Shown here piece by piece: positions 32,963 to 40,062 of a stretch of DNA of 64,000 nucleotides. Below the pieces are notes generated by a model. The model was not told the origin of the DNA. It made no database searches and was given only the letters and a program-made list of their open reading frames with translations. Location: the IMG/VR virus record IMGVR_UViG_3300048999_000192, positions 91,099-155,098 of that record. One strand, 5' to 3'. Numbering within the stretch: the stretch's first letter is position 1; every line of letters starts with the position of its first letter. Position numbers and translations under genes: made by a program. Source of the stretch: a virus.

Positions 32963-33856
32963 ATGCCGATCGACGACGACCTGATCGACTGGCGGCAGCG
33001 CCGGTACGTCAGTCAGTACGACACCCCGACCATCGGCCTGATCACTCACGCCGCCGGGGTGCCGACCGATGCCGACGGCGCGGTCACGGCCGAGCTCGTC
33101 CAGCAGCACGCCGACGGCACGACGACCAACATCCGCAGCTACGCGGCCAACCGGACCGACGTCGGCACGTACGAGGTCGTGCTGCTCTCGGCGGACACAG
33201 CCACCGCCGGGGACTACGCCCTGGAGTGGAGCTGGACCCAGTCCGCCATGGCCAACGCCTACGTCGTCTACATGGTCTTCGGCCAGGCCAACCCGGATTA
33301 TGACTTCCTGCCCGAGGACATCCGGGGCGTGGTCGACGAGGTCTACCTGCGGTTCGCCGACTGCTTCGATTCGCCCATGGGCGGCCCCAACTTGCAGACC
33401 TACTACCAGAGCCACTACTCACGCGGCCGGATCGCCCAGCTCACCAAGATCGGTCTGGGGCGGCTGAACACGATCGCCCAGCCGCACCAGACCTACACGG
33501 TCGATGGGGTCGGCGGGACGAAGTTCCCGGTGGCGCAGTGGGGCGCCCTGCTCTCGATGGCCGGGTACGTCGAGTGCCTGAAGCACCTGTGCCGCTCCTA
33601 CGTCGAGCAGCCGATGGTCCAGGGCGGCAACATCACCAGGCTGGACCGGCGGGACTACCTGCAGCGCTGGCAGTCCATCCTCCAGATGGAGGAGGACACG
33701 CTCAAGAGCGAGCTCGACACCTTCAAGCTGGCGAACATGGGCTTCGGCTCCCCGCGCGTGCTCGTGTCCGGCGGCGTGTACGGACGGTACGGGCCGACCC
33801 GTCTGGCCGGTTCTGTCGCTGCCCGCCCGAGGTACTACTACCGCTTCTACGGCTAA
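32963..33856 (+). CDS. Head-tail connector or neck protein
   Basis: This 297-residue protein has an Ig-like beta domain at the N-terminus (about 15-115, with T-Y-E-V-V-L and D-Y-A-L-E-W-S-W), then a helical domain (about 125-265) with D-F-L-P-E-D-I-R-G-V-V-D and a long Y-L-Q-R-W-Q helix, and a basic aromatic tail. The order, downstream of capsid genes and upstream of tail completion proteins, fits a head-tail adaptor. The assignment is by size and position; no single motif decides it. Its stop overlaps that of a convergent gene. Confidence 0.6.
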   Translation: MPIDDDLIDWRQRRYVSQYDTPTIGLITHAAGVPTDADGAVTAELVQQHADGTTTNIRSYAANRTDVGTYEVVLLSADTATAGDYALEWSWTQSAMANAYVVYMVFGQANPDYDFLPEDIRGVVDEVYLRFADCFDSPMGGPNLQTYYQSHYSRGRIAQLTKIGLGRLNTIAQPHQTYTVDGVGGTKFPVAQWGALLSMAGYVECLKHLCRSYVEQPMVQGGNITRLDRRDYLQRWQSILQMEEDTLKSELDTFKLANMGFGSPRVLVSGGVYGRYGPTRLAGSVAARPRYYYRFYG

Positions 33857-34086
33857 TCGTCGCTCTCTGCTGCTTTGCGATCCATTTCGCGCTTCTCGGT
33901 GCGTGCTGCCATATACGACGCGAAATGGCCCTGGATATTCGCCCATACCGACATCAGGGCGATCCAGAGCACGCTGTCCTTCCAGAACAGCAAAGTGGGG
34001 ATAATCGCGATCGTCCAGACGATAACGAAGATTAGATGGAATCTGCGCAAAAAGGCAGAAACGCGGTCTTTACCGTCCTCGCTCAT
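33853..34086 (-). CDS. Reversed two-TM membrane protein, probably leaderless
   Basis: The only minus-strand gene inside the late block. The 77-residue product has two hydrophobic helices (about 17-34 and 37-54, with S-V-W-A-N-I-Q-G-H) and a charged C-terminus; similar small membrane proteins occur in many actinophages, without known function. Its stop overlaps the stop of the convergent connector gene (CTAA). On the minus strand TATAGA ends 6 nt before the ATG with no ribosome-binding site, so the message is probably leaderless. It is noticeably less GC-rich than its neighbours, which suggests acquisition as a moron. Confidence 0.6.
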   Translation of the reverse strand: MSEDGKDRVSAFLRRFHLIFVIVWTIAIIPTLLFWKDSVLWIALMSVWANIQGHFASYMAARTEKREMDRKAAESDD

Positions 34087-34145
34087 GCTTTGTCTATACC
34101 CAGGGATTCTTGCCAATCCCCGCCGCGCGCTGCCCAGATGCCAGG

Positions 34146-34169
34146 CTCCCCGCCGGAAGAGGTGAGGAG
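34146..34169 (+). promoter_or_regulatory. GAAGA hairpin before connector-fibre gene
   Basis: CTCC / GGAG outer stem with GCC / GGT inner pairing around GAAGAGGTGA (34156-34165). ATG 34178 is 12 nt beyond the core. Confidence 0.6.
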
Positions 34170-34177
34170 GTGCCGGG

Positions 34178-35137
34178 ATGACGCATAGGCCGACGGTGTA
34201 CTGGTCACGCGACCGCGAGAACTGGGCGGTGACCCAGGAGCGCGACCGCCACAACCAGGTCCTGTGGGAGTACGGCGAGCTCGCCATCTTCGTCTTGCTC
34301 TGGCACCTGGAGGACTTCAACGCCGGGCTCGTCGAGCGCTGCTCGACCTGCTACCTGGCCGTCAACCCGATCGCTGAGGCGTACGGCCAGGGCGACCAGT
34401 ACCGGTGCCCCGACTGCTACGGCACCACCTTCGAGGGCGGCTACAAGGCGATCATCGTCCGGCCGACCCTGTTCTCCGACACGGACAAGGACCAGAAGGC
34501 CCACTCGCGCGGCCAGGTCAACTCCGACGAGGTGGACATCGAATCCACCGCCGACTTCAGGATCCGTACCGGCGACTACTGCGTCCGGGCCACCGGCGAC
34601 CGCTTCTACCTGCGCGTGCCCGCGCGGGTGACCTTGCGAACCGGCTTCGGGGTGCCCTGGCAGACCAACTCGGCCATCACCTACAGCCACGCCCGCGCGG
34701 TGATCGAGGATCCGGCCGACGCCAGCTACATCATCCCGCCGGACAACGACCGCGCGCACGACATCCTCGTGGCCGTCTCACGGCTCCCGCTGAGCTACCA
34801 CCAGTACGAGGACATCCGCGCCCCCCTCATCCCCGAGGACCCGGCCGACACCGGAGGAGACGACGCCGCCATGCAGGAGATCATCCAGGTGCAGGGCCCC
34901 CAGGGCCCCGCAGGCCCGGCCGGGCCGACCGGCCCGAGTGGCGGCCAGTTCGTCTTCCACCAGTCCGTCGCCGCCTCGGTCTGGACCATCAGCCACGGTA
35001 TGGGCTACTTCCCGGCGGGGGTCATGGTCATCGACTCCGGCGGCACCGAGGTCGAGGGGCTCGTCTCGTACCCCGACGCCAACACCACCGTCATCACGTT
35101 CAGCGCGCCCTTCGCGGGCACCGCCTACCTGAGCTAA
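34178..35137 (+). CDS. Zinc-containing connector protein with collagen-like fibre tail
   Basis: The 319-residue product has a helical N-terminus, a zinc-ribbon pattern (C-S-T-C near 56-59 and C-P-D-C near 77-80) and an alpha/beta domain (about 85-225). Then comes a short collagen-like repeat (G-P-Q-G-P-A-G-P-A-G-P, about 238-248) and a C-terminal beta tip (about 253-319). The first part resembles a head or neck structural protein, while the end is a typical phage fibre with Gly-x-y repeats. It looks like a fusion of connector and adhesion modules. Start ATG 34178 has GAGGAGG upstream. Confidence 0.65.
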   Translation: MTHRPTVYWSRDRENWAVTQERDRHNQVLWEYGELAIFVLLWHLEDFNAGLVERCSTCYLAVNPIAEAYGQGDQYRCPDCYGTTFEGGYKAIIVRPTLFSDTDKDQKAHSRGQVNSDEVDIESTADFRIRTGDYCVRATGDRFYLRVPARVTLRTGFGVPWQTNSAITYSHARAVIEDPADASYIIPPDNDRAHDILVAVSRLPLSYHQYEDIRAPLIPEDPADTGGDDAAMQEIIQVQGPQGPAGPAGPTGPSGGQFVFHQSVAASVWTISHGMGYFPAGVMVIDSGGTEVEGLVSYPDANTTVITFSAPFAGTAYLS

Positions 35138-35147
35138 GGAGCCCCGC

Positions 35148-36188
35148 GTGGCCGCCAAGAAAGTCCTGGTTCCATACGACTTCAACCAGAACGAGGTCCA
35201 GAACGCCGTCATCCAGCAGCTCGGGACCGACCCCGGCTCGCCGGTCAACGGCCAGATCTGGGTCAACACCACCGGCAATGTCCTGAAGGTCCGCATCAAC
35301 GGCGCGACCATCAGCCTGGGCCGTCTGGACCAGATCAGCGTGCCGTCGGCCTCGGTCGACATGAACAGCCAGCGGATCACCGGCCTGGCCGACCCGAGCG
35401 GCAATCAGGACGCGGCCACGATGGCCTACGTCACGGCCGCCATTGCGGCCGTCGCCGGGGGTACGGAGTGGAAGCCAGAGGCCAAGCTCGCGACCGCTGC
35501 GGCCCTGGCGGCCAACACCTACAACTCGGGTGCCAAGACCCTCACCGGGAACGCCAACGGGGCTCTCACGGTCGACGGGGTGGGCGTCACGGCCGCCGAC
35601 CGCATCCTGGTCAAGGACGAGGTCACCGGATCGCACAACGGCCTCTACACCGTCACGAACGCGGGCTCCGGCGGCGCGCCCTACGTCCTGACCCGGACGA
35701 CCGATGCCGACTCCAGCGCCGAGCTCAACAACGGCCTGATCATCCCGATCACCTCGGGCACGGCGAACGCCAACACCCTGTGGGTCCTGACGACCACCAG
35801 CATCACGCTGGACACCACGGCGCTGAGCTTCTCCCACATTCCGCTGGCGGGCTATACCGCCGGTACGGCGCTGACCCTGACCGGCAACCAGTTCAACGTC
35901 ACCACGGTGCCGATCGCCAACGGCGGCACCAACGCCACCTCGGCGGCCAGCGCGCGGGCGAACCTGGGCACTGTCGGCAAGTACAACACCACCGGCCCAG
36001 GTTCCAGCGGCACCGCCTGGACCGTGACCCACAACCTCGGCACCACCGAGGTGGTCTACATGCTGAGGGCGGCGAGCGGGGACGCGGAGGTCGTGGCCGA
36101 CGTCGTGGTGACCGACGCCAACACCCTGACGGTCAACTTCGGCGCGAGCGTCACGTTCAGCGCCTACAAGATCGTCGTGATCGGCTGA
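35148..36188 (+). CDS. Tail fibre-like protein
   Basis: The 346-residue protein (GTG 35148, AAGGAG upstream) has classic fibre traits: an N-terminal attachment segment with G-Q-I-W-V-N-T-T-G-N, then D-M-N-S-Q-R-I-T-G-L-A-D-P (about 67-79) and Y-V-T-A-A-I-A-A, and beta-repeat shaft sequences rich in Thr, Gly and Asn. It ends with I-A-N-G-G-T-N-A-T-S followed by a small C-terminal tip that resembles the tip of the previous protein (W-T-V-T-H-N-L-G). The tip homology suggests domain exchange between adjacent fibres. Confidence 0.7.
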   Translation: MAAKKVLVPYDFNQNEVQNAVIQQLGTDPGSPVNGQIWVNTTGNVLKVRINGATISLGRLDQISVPSASVDMNSQRITGLADPSGNQDAATMAYVTAAIAAVAGGTEWKPEAKLATAAALAANTYNSGAKTLTGNANGALTVDGVGVTAADRILVKDEVTGSHNGLYTVTNAGSGGAPYVLTRTTDADSSAELNNGLIIPITSGTANANTLWVLTTTSITLDTTALSFSHIPLAGYTAGTALTLTGNQFNVTTVPIANGGTNATSAASARANLGTVGKYNTTGPGSSGTAWTVTHNLGTTEVVYMLRAASGDAEVVADVVVTDANTLTVNFGASVTFSAYKIVVIG

Positions 36189-36189
36189 C

Positions 36190-36690
36190 ATGGGCTCTCG
36201 ATTCGATACGCCGCTGAACCTGCTGCAGGTGGCCTCGCCGTCCAACCCGGCGGCGGGGTACTCCAAGCTGTTCTTCAAGACCGGTGACCAGCTCTTCTGG
36301 CGTAACTCCTCCGGCACGGAGAAGCAGATCACGCCACAGATCGCGTTCGCCTTTTCTTACACCGGCACGCTGGCAGTGACGACGGGCGTGCACCGCCTCT
36401 ACAACGACTCCGGCGGCACCCTGACGATTCAGGGCGTACGGATCTCGGTGGGCACTGCGCCCACAGGCTCAACGATCCTGTGCGATTTCAACATTGACGG
36501 CACGACGATCTTCAGCACTCAGGGCAACCGTCCGTCCGTTGCGATCTCGGCCAGTCCGCCGACTTCGGGCAAGGTCACCAACTTCAACACCACCACGATT
36601 TCAAACGGCAGCTACTTCACCGTGGACATCGACCAGGTGGGCTCAACCGTGCCAGGAGCTAACCTCACTGCTCAGATTCTGTGCGGGTGA
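36190..36690 (+). CDS. Small fibre or tip protein
   Basis: The 166-residue product, starting at ATG 36190 inside the preceding stop, opens with an attachment-like segment (S-P-S-N-P-A-A-G-Y-S-K-L-F-F-K, about 16-30) and W-R-N-S-S-G-T-E. A beta-sandwich domain of about 120 residues rich in Thr, Ser and Gly follows. It is typical of a trimeric fibre tip or C-terminal domain encoded separately. Function inferred as receptor binding or decoration. Confidence 0.6.
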   Translation: MGSRFDTPLNLLQVASPSNPAAGYSKLFFKTGDQLFWRNSSGTEKQITPQIAFAFSYTGTLAVTTGVHRLYNDSGGTLTIQGVRISVGTAPTGSTILCDFNIDGTTIFSTQGNRPSVAISASPPTSGKVTNFNTTTISNGSYFTVDIDQVGSTVPGANLTAQILCG

Positions 36691-36693
36691 GCC

Positions 36694-37395
36694 ATGAGGA
36701 TCTCCTATGTCGGCGGAGATGCGGGGTGGGGCAACAACACCGTCACCTTCGACGTCTCTACGGACTTCGTTGTCTGGCCGACCGTGCAGCCAGGCGATTT
36801 CGCGCTGCTCGCGTGGAACTACCAGAACACGGCGACACCGACCACCCCGACGGGGTTCTCGCAGATCGACTACCAGATTCAGGGCAGCGAGGGGGCTTCG
36901 GTCTACGGGAAGGTCTGCACGGGTAGTGAGAGCGGAAATATCGTCCTTGTGAACTCGACGAGCATTCAGAACAAACAGGGTGCAGTGCTCGCCGTCTATC
37001 GGGGCACCCATAAGACATCGCCGGTACTGGCGGCAGATTTCACCGAGGCGGGTGGGTCTGTAACGGCGAATACCCATGCCGCCCCGTCGGAGACGCTCAA
37101 CGTATCGGACTGTGCTGTAGCGACGTTCTTTGCTGAGAGGGCTTCTCCATCATCCACGGTAGTGACTCCGCCGTCGGGATACACGACACGTCAATCTAAT
37201 GCTGGGCAACTGGTCGGTAGCGGCAGTTCCTCTATCGCCCTGGCGGACGATGGTCTGGCCACCAATCGAGCGAGCGGAGCCTCCGTCTCACCAGGCAACT
37301 GGGTGGGCAACCAGAGCGTGTTCAGTGGAGTCTGGATGGCCTGGACGATTTTGCTCCGCCCGGCCGAATACGAGGGATGGGGAGTGGACCTGTGA
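36694..37395 (+). CDS. Putative surface protein, lower-GC gene
   Basis: This 233-residue beta-rich protein starts at ATG 36694. It contains W-x-N-N-T-V-T-F and a long jelly-roll-like pattern of alternating strands without enzyme motifs. Codon usage shows more A/T in third positions than most neighbours (runs such as TCTAATGCTGGGCAACTGG), suggesting recent acquisition. It follows the small fibre protein and overlaps the next gene by 4 nt. Similar stand-alone beta proteins in phages are usually fibres or surface decorations. Confidence 0.55.
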   Translation: MRISYVGGDAGWGNNTVTFDVSTDFVVWPTVQPGDFALLAWNYQNTATPTTPTGFSQIDYQIQGSEGASVYGKVCTGSESGNIVLVNSTSIQNKQGAVLAVYRGTHKTSPVLAADFTEAGGSVTANTHAAPSETLNVSDCAVATFFAERASPSSTVVTPPSGYTTRQSNAGQLVGSGSSSIALADDGLATNRASGASVSPGNWVGNQSVFSGVWMAWTILLRPAEYEGWGVDL

Positions 37396-38063
37396 GCCTG
37401 CTCTGGAAGTCGGCGGCCTGGTGGAACACCGACCCGGACGACGTGGATGAGTATGAAGAGGGCCTGCGCGACCCGGAGGAGACCGGTAAGGAGCGCGGGC
37501 AGCGCTACGTGTCCCACGTGGTCGACCGGCACAACGTGAGCCGTACGCAGGCTCAGACGGCCCTGCGGCACGTGATGCGCCACCATGACAGCGACGCGAT
37601 CTCTCAGTCGCCGATGGACTACGGCTTCGCCAGCGCGGGCAACCAGATGGGCCACTACTCCCCGGCGATGACGCGCAAGCTGATGGACCCCAAGACCTGG
37701 GAGGGCCGCCCGGTCCAGCAGGTCCCGCTGGACCAGCCGCTCCATGCCAGCCAGAACTTCATCCGTCCCAAGTCCATCGCGCACAACCTCTTCCACCCCG
37801 GCAAGCGGCAGCCGGACTACCAAGACGAGGCCGTCGGCGACCCCGACCACGACCCCGACTGGGACCGGGACGAGGAGGAGTCGAGCGAGGGCGAGTCGCC
37901 GCAGGAGCGCGAACTCCACAAGAACGTCTTCTTCATGAAGCGCAAGAGCGGGCGGATGGAGGTCGTGGACGGGCATCACCGGGTGGCCACGGACATGCTG
38001 CTCGGCAAGTCGCACACCCCTGGCATCGTGATCCACGAGCACGAGCTCAACCAAGGAAGCTAG
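37392..38063 (+). CDS. ParB/sulfiredoxin-like protein
   Basis: The 223-residue product starts at GTG 37392, overlapping the upstream stop. A helical N-terminal part (about 20-95) is followed by an acidic linker and a C-terminal ParB/Srx-type segment: V-V-D-G-H-H-R-V-A-T at about 191-200, where D-G-H-H-R is the nucleotide-binding signature, then a strand with H-T-P-G-I-V-I. The N-terminus (M-S-L-L-W) is shared with the 38296 protein. A DNA- or nucleotide-related role is likely, but the actual activity (nuclease, CTPase or kinase-like) cannot be read from the sequence. Confidence 0.65.
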   Translation: MSLLWKSAAWWNTDPDDVDEYEEGLRDPEETGKERGQRYVSHVVDRHNVSRTQAQTALRHVMRHHDSDAISQSPMDYGFASAGNQMGHYSPAMTRKLMDPKTWEGRPVQQVPLDQPLHASQNFIRPKSIAHNLFHPGKRQPDYQDEAVGDPDHDPDWDRDEEESSEGESPQERELHKNVFFMKRKSGRMEVVDGHHRVATDMLLGKSHTPGIVIHEHELNQGS

Positions 38064-38071
38064 GAGTCGCC

Positions 38072-38299
38072 GTGACCGTCCTCAACCCGAGCGAACTGGA
38101 GCTCCGGGGCGGCTACCATCCGCCGTCCTCGCCGGAGAAGGCCAAGTACCACTCCGACATCCGGGAGGTCTATCTCGCGACCGCCCGCGTGCTGAACGAG
38201 ATGCTGCCGCCGTGCCGGGAGTCCGAGCTCGCGCTGGAGCACCTGCTCGACTACTCGCTGATGCTGGCCAACGCCGCAGCCGCCCGGAGGGTGCCATGA
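38072..38299 (+). CDS. acb2: Acb2-type cyclic-nucleotide sponge (anti-CBASS)
   Basis: The 75-residue product carries the Acb2/Vs.4 family pattern: Y-H-P-P (15-18), K-Y-x3-I-R (25-31), P-x-x-R-E (46-50), L-A-L (53-55) and a closing N-A-A-A-A-R (67-72) on two helices. Acb2 proteins bind cyclic di- and trinucleotide messengers made by CBASS (and some type III CRISPR) systems and so block effector activation. The size is right for the family, whose members form hexamers. Start GTG 38072 follows TAGGAG. It sits between two ParB-like genes within late neck genes and overlaps the next gene by 4 nt. Identification rests on motif match by eye but is quite specific. Confidence 0.8.
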   Translation: MTVLNPSELELRGGYHPPSSPEKAKYHSDIREVYLATARVLNEMLPPCRESELALEHLLDYSLMLANAAAARRVP

Positions 38300-38631
38300 G
38301 CCTGCTCTGGGTCCACGCCAACACCGGCACGCGTATGGTGCCGGTGCACGAGGTCATGGGTTACCAGCCGACCGACTTCCCCACGTGGAAGGAGGTCCAC
38401 GACAACTTCTACTGGGACCACCCCACGATGAAGAACTTCGTCAAGCACATCGGCGAGCACGGGGTGAAGAAGCCCATCCGGGTGGACTACGAGAACGACC
38501 CGCCGACGGTCGAGAACGGCCATACCCGCGCGCTGGCGGCGCAGAAGGCGGGCCTGAGCCACATCCCGGTCAAGCAGTACGAGTGGCCAGGGGACATCGA
38601 CGAGGACGACCGGGAGGGGTACGGGGGCTGA
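38296..38631 (+). CDS. ParB/sulfiredoxin-like small protein
   Basis: This 111-residue protein overlaps the Acb2-like gene (ATGA). I-R-V-D-Y-E-N (about 59-65) and V-E-N-G-H-T-R-A-L-A (72-81) followed by H-I-P-V match the compact ParB/Srx fold, with E-N-G-H-T-R in place of D-G-H-H-R. Its M-S-L-L-W start is shared with the 37392 protein, suggesting that the two arose by duplication around the Acb2-like gene. A role with nucleotides or DNA ends is inferred from the fold. Confidence 0.65.
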   Translation: MSLLWVHANTGTRMVPVHEVMGYQPTDFPTWKEVHDNFYWDHPTMKNFVKHIGEHGVKKPIRVDYENDPPTVENGHTRALAAQKAGLSHIPVKQYEWPGDIDEDDREGYGG

Positions 38632-38634
38632 GCC

Positions 38635-39333
38635 ATGCTGAGCGAGACCGCTGAGCTCCGGATCTCCGAAACTCCGGACCGGCTGATCATGCTGGTGCCG
38701 AACCTCAGCGGCGCCAGGGCGCGCTCGATCGCTAACGCGGCCGTACGGGAGGCCCGGCGCAAGATGCCCAAGCTGAGCGGGCAGGCGGCCAGCCGGATCT
38801 TCCCTATCTACGGCAAGGGCTACTTCGGCATCGGCTTCCTGGACTCCTACGTCTGGTTCCAGGAGAACGGCATCCGCCCGTTCACCATGTACAACCTGCA
38901 GGGCAAGACCATCCCGATGTGGGTCAACGACCCGACCGGCACGCAGCGTCAGCGCAATCCCAAGGCCAAGACCCGCGTCACCATGTCCGGCGTCACGCAG
39001 GTGCTGATCTTCCGCCGGGTCGCCCAGGTCGGCCAGACCAAGACGGTGAAGCGCAGGAGCCGTCTGACGGGCGCGGTGGAGTCGGTCTCGGTGCCAGCCT
39101 CCTACCCGGGCGCGCCAGGACGCATCGGCCGCCGTGAGGCCGCCGCGCCCCTCACCACGCCGGGCAAGACCGGCGGGCAGATCGCCGCCGGGAACGTCGG
39201 CGTACGGTGGCGGCACCCTGGCCTCGCCCCGCGCAAATTCTTGAACAACAGCCTGACGATGGCCGCACAATGGCACGGTATTCTGCCAATTCGGATTTAT
39301 GTGGCAGATAGGAATTGGAGGGCGAGGTTCTGA
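38635..39333 (+). CDS. Neck or tail-completion protein
   Basis: The 232-residue product resembles the HK97 gp10-like class of small neck proteins. An N-terminal strand-helix pair contains A-R-S-I-A-N-A-A-V-R-E-A-R (about 30-42), and a G-Y-F-G-I-G-F-L-D-S-Y-V-W-F-Q-E segment follows. A basic low-complexity stretch (about 95-185) precedes a closing W-R-H-P-G-L-A-P-R-K-F. The W-x-H-P-G and R-K-F ending is typical for these proteins. ATG 38635 is 3 nt after the previous stop. Confidence 0.65.
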   Translation: MLSETAELRISETPDRLIMLVPNLSGARARSIANAAVREARRKMPKLSGQAASRIFPIYGKGYFGIGFLDSYVWFQENGIRPFTMYNLQGKTIPMWVNDPTGTQRQRNPKAKTRVTMSGVTQVLIFRRVAQVGQTKTVKRRSRLTGAVESVSVPASYPGAPGRIGRREAAAPLTTPGKTGGQIAAGNVGVRWRHPGLAPRKFLNNSLTMAAQWHGILPIRIYVADRNWRARF

Positions 39334-40001
39334 TGTATCTGACACATATGAAGGCGATGATCGTCGGGGCGATCAAGGAGACCTTCGACTCGCAGTACCC
39401 GGTCGCCCGATTCCGCGATGTCTGGACCAGCATCGAATATCCGATCCAGAGGCAGAACTACCCCGGCATCTGGGTCGACTACGAGGACGCCCGGCCGCTG
39501 GAGATCGCTGGCATCGACCACAAGGAGGTCGACCCGGACGGGCGGCCGTACACCCGGTGGAAGTTCGGCGGGCACGCCACCTTCACCATCGCGGCCATGA
39601 CCTCGCTGGAGCGGGACACGCTCTATGACGAGATGGTGCGCGTGATCGCCTTCGGGCGGCAGAACGCGGCCACCAGCCGATTCCGGACCTTCATCGAGAA
39701 CAACGAGCTGATCGCCACGAACTTCGACTTCGACACGATCCAGCCGGGCGGCAACGCGGCGGCCCCGGGTACCCCCTGGGGCAGCGACGAGATCATCTAC
39801 GAGAAGTCCTTCTCGATGCAGGCCATCGGGGAGTTCACCGTCGACCCGGACGACGTCACGCTCATCCCGCTGAGCGCGATCATCGTCACCGGCCGCCAGG
39901 GCGGCACCGAGGACGATCCGATCGCCGAGCAGAGCGTCACGATCGATCAGAACGCCAGCGACGACCCCAACTACCCGGTCGGCGCAGGGGAGTGGGTGTA
40001 G
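39333..40001 (+). CDS. Tail completion or terminator protein
   Basis: This 222-residue protein starts at ATG 39333 (TGATG overlap; GGAGGGCGAGG upstream). It has an alpha/beta N-terminal part (about 1-60) with Y-P-G-I-W-V-D-Y, a helix with D-T-L-Y-D-E-M-V-R, and a C-terminal extension with repeated D-D-P. Located directly before the tail sheath, it occupies the usual place of the tail terminator or completion protein that caps the tube and joins it to the neck. Fold and role are inferred. Confidence 0.65.
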   Translation: MYLTHMKAMIVGAIKETFDSQYPVARFRDVWTSIEYPIQRQNYPGIWVDYEDARPLEIAGIDHKEVDPDGRPYTRWKFGGHATFTIAAMTSLERDTLYDEMVRVIAFGRQNAATSRFRTFIENNELIATNFDFDTIQPGGNAAAPGTPWGSDEIIYEKSFSMQAIGEFTVDPDDVTLIPLSAIIVTGRQGGTEDDPIAEQSVTIDQNASDDPNYPVGAGEWV

Positions 40002-40010
40002 GTCCTGCTG

Positions 40011-40060
40011 TCCCTTACCGCTCCCGGACCACCGAAGAGGTGAGCCGGAGCGGTAAGGGA
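40011..40060 (+). promoter_or_regulatory. GAAGA hairpin before tail sheath (best copy)
   Basis: A 14-bp perfect outer stem (TCCCTTACCGCTCC, 40011-40024, with 40047-40060) encloses an inner stem CACC-GAAGA-GGTG. The sheath GTG starts 2 nt after the outer stem, so the hairpin covers the whole ribosome-binding region. Confidence 0.8.
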
Positions 40061-40062
40061 GA

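Noticed and set aside
37392-38631. DNA partitioning (parABS) locus
   Set aside because: ParB-like motifs are present, but there is no ParA ATPase and no parS-like palindromes, and the genes lie within late virion genes.
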